From: Atrichornis clamosus
Taxonomy: Eukaryota; Chordata; Aves; Passeriformes; Menuridae
Length of the DNA: 64,000 bases
Assembly (NCBI GenBank): GCA_013400975.1
Contig: WBMZ01011687.1
Span: 124,001 to 188,000 of the forward strand
Reading direction: 5' to 3'
Shown: positions 36,067 through 48,127 of the stretch, one piece after another
Position numbering within the stretch: the first letter of the stretch is position 1
Layout: each line of letters starts with the position of its first letter
Notes under the pieces: model-generated
What the model was told of the DNA's origin: nothing
Database searches by the model: none
The model's input: only the letters and a program-made list of their open reading frames with translations
Program-made: the position numbers and the translations under genes

Positions 36067-39000
36067 TGCATGACAAATTTGGCACTGTGCTGGCAAGGGC
36101 AAAGTCTTTCTGTGGGAATGAATTTATACATCAGTGATGCAAGAAATTAAAAACTTGAATGAGTTTGGGTAGACTAGACTAAAGTAATCATTGTTGGAAT
36201 TGGACCTTGGTGCAGTAGCTGAAAAGGGCTACTGTGCTTTATAAAAGTGAAAAATGTGTGATAACATGGTCATAGCTTCTTGTTCTAAACTTAAATTATC
36301 CTGTAATCTCGACTGATGTTATTCAAAACATGTTTTAAATAATTGTTTGCTTTTTCATATATTTTCAGTATTTATTAGAAGTTTATCATACCTGATGAAT
36401 TAATTTAACTGAAGTTAAATTAGTGGCCACCCACTATGAAATTCTATCTAATCTGAGGTACATCTGTGTAATCTGCAATAAGAGAGAGACTAAGGACCCT
36501 GGTTTCTGATTTCTCAAAATTTCAAATCCTAAAAAATTTTCCTTTTACTTCCCCTTTTGCTGACTTTAATATTTCAGATGGTTCTATTCCTTTAAGTTGT
36601 CTGAATTGGTGATTGATTGGAAATGGATGGAAATTTGAATGGATCTATGCCGGTATTTTAGGCGTCACAGCTACAAGCCACAGTGTTTCATTTCAAAGGA
36701 TCCATGGAATTTACTCTAGTGGCCTCTGTGTATAAAGCCACAGTTATAAGAAAAAGGTGAAATTTGAGCATCTGATAGACTGCTGTAAATGTTTTTATTT
36801 TTACCTCTACTGGAGGATGTACATTGGGAGGCAAAGTTTCTGAAGTTTTGCTTAGCTTTTCTTTCTTGGTCAGAATTATTGAATATATTTTAATGAATAA
36901 TCGGAGAAAATACTTATTATGCTGAGGGGTCTTTGCGAAACAATTCTCTTCTAATGAAATAAAGGAGAATGAAGAGTGCTAAAGTGTGTATGGTAAATTA
37001 ATATCCTATGAAGGAAAAAGCTATTCCTGTGTGTTAACCTTGACTGAGAAATCATGATAGCTGTGCAAGGCACCAGAAATCTGACAATCAAGACTCTTTC
37101 CTTTTCCCCTGAACATGAGTCTTTGACCCAAGGCCAGTATCTTAAGCTTTCCTCCTCTCTGTCCCACACAGCCTTGGATTGCAGTGCTGGTGAAAATCAA
37201 ACCAGGTTTGGGTCCATTAGTGAAAAGGGCTTCGTTTCTCTGAGAGCACTTCTTTAAAGTGTCTTTAAAGAAAAACCGGTTTGGAAGAGACTTGAGAAAG
37301 TGCAATTTATTCTCAGAAGATTCAGTTCTCTGCTGTAGGAGTTAATTAATGAGGATCCAGCTCCAGTCCTGTTAAAATTTCCCTTTGGATTGTGATGGGT
37401 ACTGAACAGTAAATGAGTGAAAACAAGGAGTGATTGAAGACAGAGTGACTTTACAGTGTCTTTCTTGTAGCTAAGAGCAAGATTTCATTGGTTCATCTGG
37501 ACAACTGCTCTCTCTGCTCTTTGATCTTTTCTGAGTTATCCAAAAGATGTCTTTCCTTCCAAAGAATTCTGGAAGGGATGTCCTCTAATGAGGTTTCCCT
37601 GCTAGCACAAAGTACAGGATTGAACCTGGTGTGGTGTAGTTTGTGATGTGGTTTAACAGATGGAAAAAAAAATTAGAGAAAAAAATTGTTTAATGCCTTT
37701 AAATTCTATATCAGTTAAATTGGAATGACAAGGGCAATGTGTCTTACCATAACCTCTGGCTTCTAAATCTTTAATCCTTCTCAGCTGAGTTCACATTTGA
37801 AAATGCTGGTTTTAATTGAAAGTTCCCATTCCCTCAGTCTCCTGGGTTACGCCAAAAGCATGAGAGCTGATAATGCTGCTGCATGGCAAATGCACACAAT
37901 AGCTGCATCTCTGATCCTGTCACGGCCTGTAGGGTGTGGTGCTGCAGATAAAGTAGATCAGGATAATGTTTTCTTCACTGTGTCTCAAAAGTTACACTTG
38001 AAATCACATCTGATAAATGATTATACTTTAGAAAAGTAAACAGTAAAAAAAGCATGTGGAATAGGAAGTGACCTGAACTGAAATTGCATTGCAGAGATGT
38101 CAGAATGCTGTAGCGGCTCAGTGATAAGTTATTTCCTGCCAGTATTTATATATTCATTTTTTCTGCTTCTTAATAGAACTTCTAAAAGCTTTTTACTCTG
38201 TGACCTGCAGCTGTCAGTAGTAACCACCAATAGCATTTCATTTTACTATTTCATTATTGTAGCAATAATTGTGCAAACATATGTAGATTAAACGAGGGAT
38301 TGGACATACTAAACAGCTTTTCTGAATTCCATTTTGGGCACTGCTTAAGATAAATACCCAGAAAGCTCCACAGGGGTTTGAGCCTTTCCTGTGGCTTGCC
38401 AGATATATTTTCTGTTCACTCCTGACAACTAAGTGCTTCAGCAAAATTCACACTTGGTTCCGTGGGGGTGGAGAAAATATTTTGCAAGGGTGAGTGGAAC
38501 TAGCAGCAAAGTCGCTGCTGATATCACACATGCACAGATGTTTTAAGAAAAAAAAAATACCTTGAAGCAAGCACACAATTTTAGCAATTGATGTGGTGGC
38601 AAACAGTGAATGCAAGATAATATTTTAAAGTATGGTTTTACATAACGTTGCATCGACACATCATAAATCTGTGGTGGTGGGATTGTAAACAAGATTATTG
38701 CCCTCACAATGCACAAACACGCCTTTATGCACTTCCCAGCAGTCATCTGTGGCTTGTTAGATTATTATCATTGTTTTAACCCTAATGATCCCTGAACCAT
38801 TGTCCTCTCTGAGCAGCCTAAATTATAAGCGACAAATGAGCTCTGGGAATCATAGCCTGTTCCTCTGTTGGTGCATTTGTGCAACTCTGACCCTAACCCA
38901 TGGATTTGAAGGGCTGAATCTTTGGCACAGATCCTGACTTTTTCCCTTTTCAAGCTGGGAAGCACTTCCAAAGAGAAAAAAAAAAAATCTGGCATAACAG

Positions 39001-39194
39001 ATTGAGACATTCCCCGCTCATCTAAAAGATGGTTGCCAGGTCTGACTCAGCTGTGCAATGTAATAAAAGGTCTCAGGAGTGAGCAAAAACTATATTAGAA
39101 AATTTCAAAGCTGAGGATTGGCTTCCGTTGGCTTAAACCCTGACCACAGGAGGGTTTGGTTGTGCTCCTACGGTAAAAGATGCAAAATAAGCTC

Positions 39195-39211
39195 AAAAAA
39201 AAAAAAAAAAA
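39195..39211 (+). repeat. poly(A) run, 17 nt
   Basis: Seventeen A residues follow AAGCTC. No retroposon body is recognisable upstream. Confidence 0.95.
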
Positions 39212-40994
39212 GACCACCACTGACCAAACATCTAAGCCAGGAAAAATATTATCATAAAATATTATCATATAGTGAATGTTTCTAAATCTTCTCTTGGGTT
39301 TTTGGCTCTCTGTCATATGCATATCATGAATTTCATGGGAAGGTTGATACGGAAAAATTGGTCCTTGACTTTTTTTTTGGACAGAAGATTGCTAATGATT
39401 TTACTGTCCACTAATGCTGCACTCAGACAGCATAACAAAAGGTGTACTTTTGAATCCACCCTACTTTTAAGTTTTCAGTTTGAGGGATAGGATGATGAAA
39501 ATATTTCCATATAGAGAAGAACTATATTTCCATATAAAAAAGAATTTACTTTTACTAATCGAACCCAAATTAAAGAGAAGAAAGGTTGCAGATGGAACTT
39601 CCCCTGCCAAGCTGTTCTTTATGTTCCATATGAGAATGCCCTGATAAAATAGGCACTGATATTGCATTTTCTTTTGGTTCCTCTTTTTCCAGTGGAATGA
39701 GAAAGCATCCCATACTTTAAAAATGTGATAGCTGCCTGGAAACACAAAACTGATTGAGACTCAAAAGCTTTCCTTATTTTGTCTCCAGCTAAATTCCAAC
39801 CTTTCAAATCAACAGAGGTAATTAACCTAATACTGACTACTCTGTGTGTTCTTCTTGTGGACCTAATTTACCACTGACAGCACTAAAAGGATTCCCCATT
39901 AACTTGTTCTTCCTTTCTCCTGATAGCTCCTTAGTGAGCCCTGCGACACAAAGACTAAACTGGTTTGCATAAATCATTTCTACCTTCAAGGGACAAAATA
40001 TTTTGGCACACTCTGGGTTTATATTTCCTTGATTTTTCTGTTCAATGTATTTAGAGGCCAATTTTACAGTTTCCCCACAGGCAGATCCTGTGTCTAGCTT
40101 GGTATAGCAAACACTGAATTTATGTGAAAGGAAGACCATATCACCAAGCAAAGTGTTTAAATATAGTCTGTCATGAAACAGAATTGCACCCCTGGGATTC
40201 AGCAGTGACTGGAGCAGCCTGCTCACTGATGAAAGTAATAAACAGCAATGATGGGAGCATCCCTAAATGGGACATCTTGCGTTTCCTTCTGAATATTATC
40301 AGCTACTTAGAAAATGTTTACGTTCCCTATTTCAGTGTACAGCTCTTTCTAATTTAGAAAGTTAAATACATTTTGAATTCTGCTACCTGTTATGACAGAG
40401 AATGCATATAAAGCCCAATTAAAATGCTGGGGAGTTCATGAAAAATACAATTAATCGAAAGAAAAAGACATTTCAAAATGTCTCACCATTCCTGAGCAGA
40501 CAAGTTAGCCCAAGCTGAATCTGCAGACATATTTTGGTGCTTAAGTTCTTTATATTAGGTAATTTATTTTAAGATGAAATTTGCTTTTTTTGTTTCCTTA
40601 ATTTGCTTTTGTTATAAAACTTGACTGAGTGAAGTTGAAAGCACATTGAGTTTCTCTCCTTCCTTCTCTAATTTTCCTTACTCTTTGCCTCATGTTTTTA
40701 ATTTGTTCTTCCCCTTCCAAAAAAGGTGGTGTCTCCTTTCCTCCTTTTGCTTTTTATCTTTTTGGGTTTTAGCATTTTTAGCTGTTCTTCTGGTGCATTT
40801 GGGAGCGTTTTGCCTTTTAATAGTCCTTTATGCTTAACTTGTCCTCTTTCTCACAACTTTTAATTTAGATGTCTCTGACATACCTGTCTTTCGTGTGTCT
40901 TTAGTAGCTGCTCATAAACTTAGGTAAAATATTTACACAGAATTTATAGTAATATCTCTTATGCCATTTTAGTATGCTTAGATTTTAATTTCAG

Positions 40995-41297
40995 TGCGAG
41001 GTAATTGCCAAAAACCAGGCCTTGCAAGCCCACGACAGTAATAGAAATTACAAACGTATTTATAATTTACAGGTGTCACAGGCTTCCGATTTGTCTATGT
41101 CACCCAAATTGCATTCTGACAGGAAAAAAAGCGTATGGAAGGACTTGGAGTGGTGCTATGGGATTTCCAGCTCAGTGGTAGTTACTGTGCAGTTCTTCTT
41201 GACATCCCTCCAGTTTTTTGGTTGTGCCTGCAACGTGCAGGCACAGATACAGCACTGCACGTGTGGAGCACGCCTGGAAACAGCGGGTTTGTTATAA
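40995..41297 (+). other. candidate exon in a CpG-retaining segment
   Basis: A good acceptor (GCTTAGATTTTAATTTCAG) ends at 40994, and an in-frame TAA lies only six bases before the first codon. The frame that starts TGC GAG GTA is then open for 100 codons to a TAA at 41295-41297. The first part is polar and protein-like (for example NRNYKRIYNLQVSQASDLSM). A CAG|GTGTCA at 41073 could be a weak donor that would give a 78 bp (26-codon) cassette. About 11 CpG are retained over 40995-41370. No family is recognised. Confidence 0.22.
41223..41245. repeat. perfect hairpin, 10 bp arms, 3 nt loop
   Basis: TGTGCCTGCA at 41223-41232 is followed by ACG and the exact reverse complement TGCAGGCACA at 41236-41245. 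It lies within the CpG-retaining segment at 41.0-41.4 kb. It could act as a palindromic protein-binding site or be a mutational template-switch product. Confidence 0.93.
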
Positions 41298-41498
41298 AGC
41301 AGCTCCACAGAGTGTGCTTGCATGATTCTGTATGGAATTTAAGGAAAACATTACGGCATCTGTCAGGCGGATAGATTCTTTCCTGTCCTGTTGAGGTAGG
41401 GTTTTTTTTAATTCTGAGTTTGTGTGCCTCGACTCATCTCCAGTCTGTGATTCTCTGATATGCCTGGTGAGGATCATTATTGTAGGGATGCTGTGAAC

Positions 41499-41817
41499 TC
41501 ACGGAATGATTTGTGATGGAAGGGACCTTAAAGACCATCTAGTACAACCCCTGCCATGGGCAGGGACACCTTCCACTAGACCAGGATTGCTCCAAGCCCC
41601 GTCCAACTTGGCCTTGGACCCTTCCAGGGATGAGGCAGCCACAGCTTCTTTGGGCAACCTGTGCCAGGGCCTCCCCACCCTCACAGGGAAGAATTTCTTC
41701 CTGACATGTGATCCAACCCTATCTCTTTCAATTTGTAGCCATTATTCTTTGTCCTATCACTACAATTCCCAATGAAAAGTTCCTCTCTGGCTTCCTTATA
41801 GGTCTCCCTCAGAGACT
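41499..41817 (-). mobile_element. CR1 LINE fragment, ~320 bp with 3' end
   Basis: The plus strand shows the CR1 3' region in antisense: GATGGAAGGGACCTTAAAGA, CCCCTGCCATGGGCAGGGAC, ACCTTCCACTAGACCAGG, TTGGGCAACCTGTGCCAGGG, GAAGAATTTCTTCCTGACAT and CTTTGTCCTATCACTACA. The element therefore lies on the minus strand with its 3' end near 41499. Its 5' side is truncated around 41817. No coding potential remains. Confidence 0.95.
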
Positions 41818-43469
41818 GGATGGGACAGGATGTTGCCTAGTGTACTTTGGATCAGTGAAAAGTCTCATTCATCTGTGTACAACCATTTTATTTAAATGGT
41901 GTTGGCACTTCATAAGAGCTCAAGAACTGAGGAAAAAAAATCTTGAAGGAGAAGAGCCCTGAGCGATGGTTTATAAAAGCTGGAGCAGAAATGCCTCCTA
42001 TGATCAAATATACTGAGGATCATGCAGCACTGCAGTGACAGCACTACGATTGTAAATGAAAGTAGTAAAGCAGTCATAGGATCTCGTGGGGAAAAGAAAT
42101 GAAAATGGACTGAGCTTTCAGCAGGAAAACCCTTACTCAGGAACAGAGTCTAGAGAAATGCCACAGGCAGTAAGTTATATGTCCTCCCAAGAAATATGTC
42201 TGTTTGTCCACTAGGGCTGCTGAATTCCTCCACTTTCAGCTTCGCAGTCAGAGTCAAATGCTGCAGATTTGGGGAGGCTGTGAAGGCTTTGTCTTGCTGC
42301 TGCAAATGTTAGTTGTGTTCTCAGGTATTTTATCTCAAGGCTGAAGGGGGTGGAAGCACATTAGCAGTGAGTGCTCTGAAAGGCGAATGGAGTTATTTCT
42401 GTGAAAATAAATAAAGGAAAAAAACCTAAGCAACTCCAAGGCCAATAAAAGTAATGAATGAGCTGTGCTGCACCATTAGATGCCCATTTGTTGTTAGCTA
42501 AATATCAAGTTTGTGCTTTACTGTTTCTGCTGGCTTTTGCTTCCTCCCAGTCCATCAAGAAATCTGCGGACAAAGGGGAAGACGTTTTTCTTTCTTCCCC
42601 ACACGTATGGTATAAGCCTTAAAGGGAGCATAAAGAAACTTCCAAATAATTTCTTAACAATACCCTGTGCAACGTTAAAAACAGTAACACATTAACTTCC
42701 CTCATGACTAATGTGAGCCTTTGCCTGTCTCGCACCCCAAAAATTAACAGCTAGTTGAAAAGAGAACTGAAGAGATTTATGGCCCAGATGTTTCTCCTCC
42801 CAGTCTCCTGGGCATCTGCCTGCAGGAGGAAAGCTGTATTGACCACTACACTGATGTACCTCTCCTTTGGAATAGACAGCAAGCTGGAACATCAAGCAGA
42901 TTAAGGCCTTTCAACCATCAAAATGAAACTTTTTAAATTGAAACTCAGCTTTGTAGAAGACTGTAAGCAGCCTGAATATCTGAAATGTGGGGTATAAAGG
43001 AAAGCCCCTGCTTGGTAAAGGAAGTTAGGGAAGTGAAAGGAAAGACTGGATTAACCCTAAGTGAAACCAAAAATGCCTTTTCTTCCCTTTTTTTTCTGAA
43101 CCAGACAACATATGTTCAAAATGCCCAGAACTGAGCATATTCACAGAGATCTGTCTGCAAGGGGAAATCCATGGGTGCCCTTGGCACACACTGCACGCTG
43201 TGTCTAAAGGGCCTCTCACCCTGCAACAACTGAGAGTGGCTGAAAGGCTTCAGGCTTTGGACCAGAACAATGCACCATCTCAGCTGCTCAGAGGCTGAAG
43301 CCGTAAGAAGAGCTCGGGGTCCACTAGAGCAGATTAGGTAAGAAATGTTTACTTTTCTAAGTTTTCTGTAATCGTGTATTTTTATAGGCAATTTCTTACA
43401 GACTAGGTTATGCCTCTTTCAGAAAGAAAAAAAAAATCTTTGCCTGTCAGGTTTTTGTTGGAAGTGATC
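41818..43469. other. unique DNA, no gene recognised
   Basis: Includes a small hairpin near 41884-41902 (ACCATTT with AAATGGT) and otherwise non-repetitive sequence. A pyrimidine-rich tract ending AG near 43104 and a TAG|GTAAGA near 43337 could bound a ~230 bp non-coding exon, but all frames contain stops and support is weak. Confidence 0.5.
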
Positions 43470-43857
43470 ATATGAGGAAAGGCTGAGAGAGTTGGGATTG
43501 TTCAGCCTGGAGAAGGGAAGGCTTCAGGGTGGCTTAATTGTGGCCTTGCAGTGCCTGAAGGGAGCCCACAGGAAAGATGGAGAGAGACAAGTGACAGGAC
43601 AGTGGCTTCACACCGACAGAGAGCAGGGTTAGATCAGACACTAGGAAGAAATTCTTCCCTGTGAATGTGATGAAGCAGTGCAGTAGGTTTCCTTGAGAAG
43701 TTGTGGGTGTCCGGGCCCTGAAAGTGTGTAAGGCCAGACTGGATGGAGGAGCTCTGAGCAGCCTGGTCTGGTGGAAGGTGTCCTTGTCCATGGCAAGGGA
43801 CGTGCCTCGAGAAGATCCTTAAGGTCCCTTCCAGCCCAGGCCATTCAATGATTCTAG
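43470..43857 (+). mobile_element. CR1 LINE, ~390 bp, 3' end
   Basis: Sense CR1 sequence: GAGGAAAGGCTGAGAGAGTT, GTTCAGCCTGGAGAAGGGAA, CTAGGAAGAAATTCTTCCCT, GGTCTGGTGGAAGGTGTCCT, AGATCCTTAAGGTCCCTTCC and AGCCCAGGCCATTCAATGAT, then TCTAGG. It spans the end of the reverse transcriptase ORF to the terminal repeat region. It is diverged, with frames broken, and truncated on the 5' side. Confidence 0.95.
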
Positions 43858-44118
43858 GAAACCTCCTCTAGCTGATCTTGCCCACAACACAACAACTGCT
43901 CCCGGAAGTTGTAGGGAAGTGCTGCTCCAGAAAGGGGAGAGTGAAGTTAATAGGAGAACTGGGCTTCTGCTTGTTCAAGAAACTGTTAGAAGATGGAGAG
44001 GATCTTTCCTGCTCTCCAAGCCTTATGAGGTATTTTGGAAGTAGAGAAGAGGCTTGAAAGAGCTTGTTTAAGCTTCCCCTCAGCTTTTGTTCACATATAT
44101 GTATTTTATACCATGCAG

Positions 44119-44163
44119 AACATTACAGGGATTCTTAAAATGCGTGACCCAAAGTTCTCACAG
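44119..44163 (+). other. candidate 45 bp exon (15 codons)
   Basis: The acceptor region ATGTATTTTATACCATGCAG ends at 44118 and the donor CACAG|GTAAAT follows 44163. The segment is exactly 15 codons and open in phase 0 (NITGILKMRDPKFSQ). The length divisible by three and both splice signals fit a cassette microexon. There is no independent evidence and decoys of this kind occur by chance. Confidence 0.15.
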
Positions 44164-44858
44164 GTAAATGGATGCAAAGACATGGCGTCTGTTTACCTCA
44201 GAGGCTGGAATGGCTTTGGAGGAAACAGTTTCTACTGAGAAAGTTTGAAAAACTTTTATATTGTTGTTTGTTCTCTTATATATAAACCAGACTATGCTGC
44301 AGTAGAATTTTAAAATTAAAAAAAAGCACAAAGTGATAATTAATTCTCTCAAATGCAATAAAAGCTGTGCTTTCCCACTGTCACTGTTTCCCTCCGCATG
44401 CCAAACAAAAGGTAATGCACTTTTTTCAGACATTTCCCTTAATCAGCATAAAGCTTGGAATAAAAGCTCTGTCTGATTATTAGCCTTAAATCTTAATCTC
44501 CTTAACTTGTCAGGTCCCTGCCATTACTTATGAATGTTTAAATATAGATTAATAGAAAGAAGGCATGTCTATCCACTGCAATCATGTAGCTATTAGAAGA
44601 GCAAATATCCTAAGAGCTCAAACAGAAGTGAACCCCAAGAGAGACAAGGTTTAAATTCAGAAGAATGCAGTTTTCAATTTAGGTGAAAACAAGGTGGATT
44701 ATGAATTGTTTGTAACTATCACCTCACTGTTTATTTTGCTGAAGATTTGTGGTGGTAATTAAATGATGACTTCCAAGTAGTGCTGAGTATCCGTGGAAAT
44801 AAATAGAGCCTGTCTTTGTAGAACAGAGATGAAATGAAGGTATCTGTGGAGTGAGAAA

Positions 44859-44878
44859 TTTTTTTTTTTTTTTTTTTT
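44859..44878 (+). repeat. poly(T) run, 20 nt
   Basis: Twenty T residues follow GTGAGAAA and precede ACTTATT. No retroposon body is recognised beside it. Confidence 0.95.
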
Positions 44879-45927
44879 ACTTATTAATTTGGCTTCTTGT
44901 ACTGTGGGAATATCTGTCTTAATTTAAAATATTTGTTTATTTGCAAGTCCTGTGTTTTCATTTTTGTTTTCGTAGTGCGAATAAATCAGACTTTCAGGTG
45001 TTTGAAAGAACCCACAAAACTTCAGTGGCTCTTTTGCATTGTTTGCGTCTTCATGAGATATTTTGAGCAGACTTTAGTCCTGAGATAGTTTTAGATTGAA
45101 ATTACCAAGGGATTTGTAAATTATGGGTTGAGCTCTGCAAAATTATCTGCACCTCTGATGTCCATGGGTTTTCAGTACATAATTCTCTCAGGATAACTCT
45201 TGTAATTGAAGAACAGCAATTTTTCCTCTGCTGTTTTCTACCCTCCAGTTCTTTTGCTCATGCTTTGACCATTGTAGTAAGAGGCACAGTCCTTGGATAG
45301 CTGCATCCTCAGTACAATGGTATAAAATAGGAATTTTCCTTCGACTGGATTCCCCACTTGAGTTGATTTTTTCATTAAAATGTTGTTCCAGTTTTAACTG
45401 GATAAGGTTGGATTTGATCAGAAAACAGGGCAAATTTGCATTTTCTCCTAAAACCCAAACAAACAGAATTACAACAACAAAAGCCAAAAACCCTGGAAGA
45501 AGTGATAGCTTATGTTCAGACCCAAATTCTATGCCTACTTTGTGTCACTGTTAGTGCCTCCAATTGTGTATGGAGTACTCCTGAGAGAAAATCCATTCCC
45601 TTCTCCAAATTAGAAAAGGAAGAAAAAATGAGCAGCTGGTTTATTTTTCTAGCTCCCATCTGAACATAAAGCTCTCAGGGCTTGTTTGAGACCATTTAGA
45701 TATGATTGTTGTCCTGCCCTCCCTTCATTTCTCATAATGAATATACATCAAGGAGTGTTTCCAGATTTCTGGAGAATCTCCTGGTTTGGTAGCTGATTTC
45801 TTTCTGTCTTGTTTTAAGGCTACAATGGCAGTGTCTTTCAAAGTATTTCTAGAAGTTTTTTCTCCTTATAGCACTGCAGAACTTCAAATTACGTAGGAAA
45901 GAACAAGAATAGAAAACATGATGCGCC

Positions 45928-45963
45928 TTTTTCTTCTTTTTTTTTTTCTTTTTTTTTTTTTTT
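45928..45963 (+). repeat. T-rich low-complexity tract
   Basis: A 36 nt tract of T with three isolated C residues follows ATGCGCC and ends at GAAAG. It is a simple repeat. Confidence 0.93.
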
Positions 45964-48084
45964 GAAAGAAGGAGGTTCCCTTTTGTCTCCTGTTCCTTCA
46001 ATGGGTAGGAAAGCATAAAAGACTTTGTAGTAAAATAAATGCAAGAATTAGATAAAGGAGAGCCTGACTAACTGCAGTTTGGTTGGAAGCCGGTGCCAAA
46101 TATGGTAGATCTTTACATGGATAATGCAAACAATAGAATGACCTATTTTTACGGCCTGACCCTTAAATCCTTTCCTATGGCCAAAACTGACTTTGAACTA
46201 CTAACAGTCATTGTTAGCAGTTATTTTCTAGGTTTAAATGCTTCAGATGAGACTCGGGACTCCTTTTCTGTTTCACACTGTATCGTAGTGCTGGGCACGC
46301 AAGGTCATGGCTGAAATGCCATTGCTTTAGCTGTCCACACTCAGTTATTTCCGTGTGCTGATGAGGATCTGAGGCTAGTCAAGCCATTAAACTAAAAGTA
46401 AAAATAATTTTGATGGCTCAGTGGTTTCCCCATGACAGTGTTATCCTACTGGGCCAAACATGCTTATATTCAGTCTGTCTAGTGGGCGTTTCTGGGTGTT
46501 CCTAGAAATTCAGGTGACCAGAGCATGAATAAGCTCTCACTGTGATAAAGCAGTGCTGTAGTGGAGTTCCTTGGTACAAATGAATGACACTTCTGAGTCA
46601 GGGTTTGGTAACTGAAAAGTTTTCATGCGATTAAAAAAAAGGACGAGCTTTTGGGAGTGCAAGTGAATGCTGTACAAGGGGTGGTGAATGCTGTAAAATC
46701 ACTGGACAGTGCCATTTGCCTACTACATTTTTGGGTTCCTCGCCCATGTTCTCCATAGGCTGACTGTCATCAGGACGTTTTGGTCTTGTTTTCTGCCTTT
46801 TTCCAAGATACCTGATGCTCTGCTAATAGCTATTCTTTTCCCCGAGGATGAGAGTTGCTCACAGCTGCTATCCCAATCCTTTCTGGACGCTTGGCAGCCC
46901 CTCTTCTGTCATGCTGAGAACAAACACCTGGTTATATGGCTGAGAGGCTGCTGGGCCCTTTGGAAGGATGACAACTGAGCACCAGCTGTTATCGCTAAAA
47001 GAGCTCATCCCTTCCTCTCCTCACCATTCCCTGTAATGTCTAAAGGAAAAAAGGTGACCAGGAGTAGGCTGATGTAATTGTTCTGTTCCACAGCCTATTC
47101 CTAGCTGTCTTCTTTCCATGGGAAGTTTGTAGCATGTGTGCTCTAAGCTGTTGGTTTCTGGGAGAACATGACCTTGCAGTGCTTGTACAGAATAGTTTAA
47201 TTTGTACAGGCTAACCAGGCCCAGAACATGAATATTTCAGCTCTCTGTGGCTAGAAAGAATAGGTGCAACTGCTCTGTTTCATTCTAGTTCTTATGTAGT
47301 TTCTGTTCCTACAATGCTAGAGAATATTTGCTGCAGTTAAACTTCCTCTAAAAGAATTACATTTTTAACTCGCATCCCAATCACTCATTTGTAAGCAAGC
47401 CTAACCTGTCAGGGCTGGTATGCAGGAAACAGGACAAGGAGTCTGTGTTAAGTCATAGTTAATCAAATGGCATCTCAGGCCTCATCCTGAAACTTCAGGA
47501 AAATTTAACTGTACTTTTTGGGTTCACTGAACTGATTTTCTCTGCTTGCTAATATCAACCAGTTGACTTTATTTTATCAAACAGAGAAAAAGGAGCCCCC
47601 CAAAATAGACTGATAAGAGGCTATAACCATCTTACATGCTGTAGCTGTGACCATTTCACAGCTCACTTGTCTAATGAGATTATGAGGCAGCTGCTACCTC
47701 AGCTGGTTGCTTTCCTTCTATCACGGAGCACTCCCCTCATTCACAGTTTGATCTTCTCAAACCGCTGGGTACCAAACCCTTATCTGAGCAGCAGCTGAGC
47801 CTGTGTTCGAGCTGCCCCTCCTCTGTCACCTGTCCCTCACTTCTGCCCTTCTGTCATGTTTGGTTAGCCATTCCCTCCTCCAGCAGTTGTACCTTGCTGC
47901 CCCTTCCCTCATTGCTTGCTCAGCGGCCTGTTCTGCCTAATGCAGTTTTAATTTCTGTTAATTCATCTCTGATAACACCAACACTGCCAAGGGCTGACAC
48001 AGCCTAGACAACGTCACTAACCCAACTTCCTCTGCTCTCCTGGAAGCGCTGAAGTAAAATACCACGCTTTTCTTTCTTCCACAG

Positions 48085-48127
48085 CGCACAACTTTCTATG
48101 CACAGCACTGCGAAATTGCTGCTTAAG
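48085..48127 (+). other. candidate 43 bp exon with near-ideal splice sites
   Basis: The acceptor CTTTTCTTTCTTCCACAG ends at 48084. No other AG lies between it and a branch-like CGCTGAA about 33 nt upstream. The donor CTTAAG|GTGAGT follows 48127. Two of three phases are open, one reading 14 codons through ATG CAC AGC. Five CpG cluster at 48012-48112. This is the best splice-site pair in the window. It could be a microexon or a non-coding RNA exon; the parent transcript is unknown. Confidence 0.28.

Larger units (their letters stand above)
34996..40994. other. AT-rich single-copy DNA, no gene recognised
   Basis: Contains an 11 bp tandem duplication at 35907-35933, an (AAT)n microsatellite at 36042-36066, a 17-A run at 39195-39211 and a 13 bp direct repeat at 39243-39269. 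A 129-codon minus frame at 39837-40226 is of a length expected by chance in this much DNA and has no recognisable domain. AT-rich stretches at 35.1-35.5 kb and 38.1-38.3 kb look like conserved non-coding DNA in texture only. Confidence 0.55.
43858..48084. other. AT-rich unique DNA with T-runs, no gene recognised
   Basis: Contains a candidate 45 bp exon at 44119-44163, a 20-T run at 44859-44878 and a T-rich tract at 45928-45963. From about 47.74 kb the plus strand becomes C/T-rich with few repeats, leading to the candidate exon at 48085. No transposon is recognised. Confidence 0.55.

Noticed and set aside
39837..40226. 129-codon minus-strand frame
   Set aside because: A few frames of this length are expected by chance in 64 kb at this composition. 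No splice boundaries, domain or CpG signal supports it.
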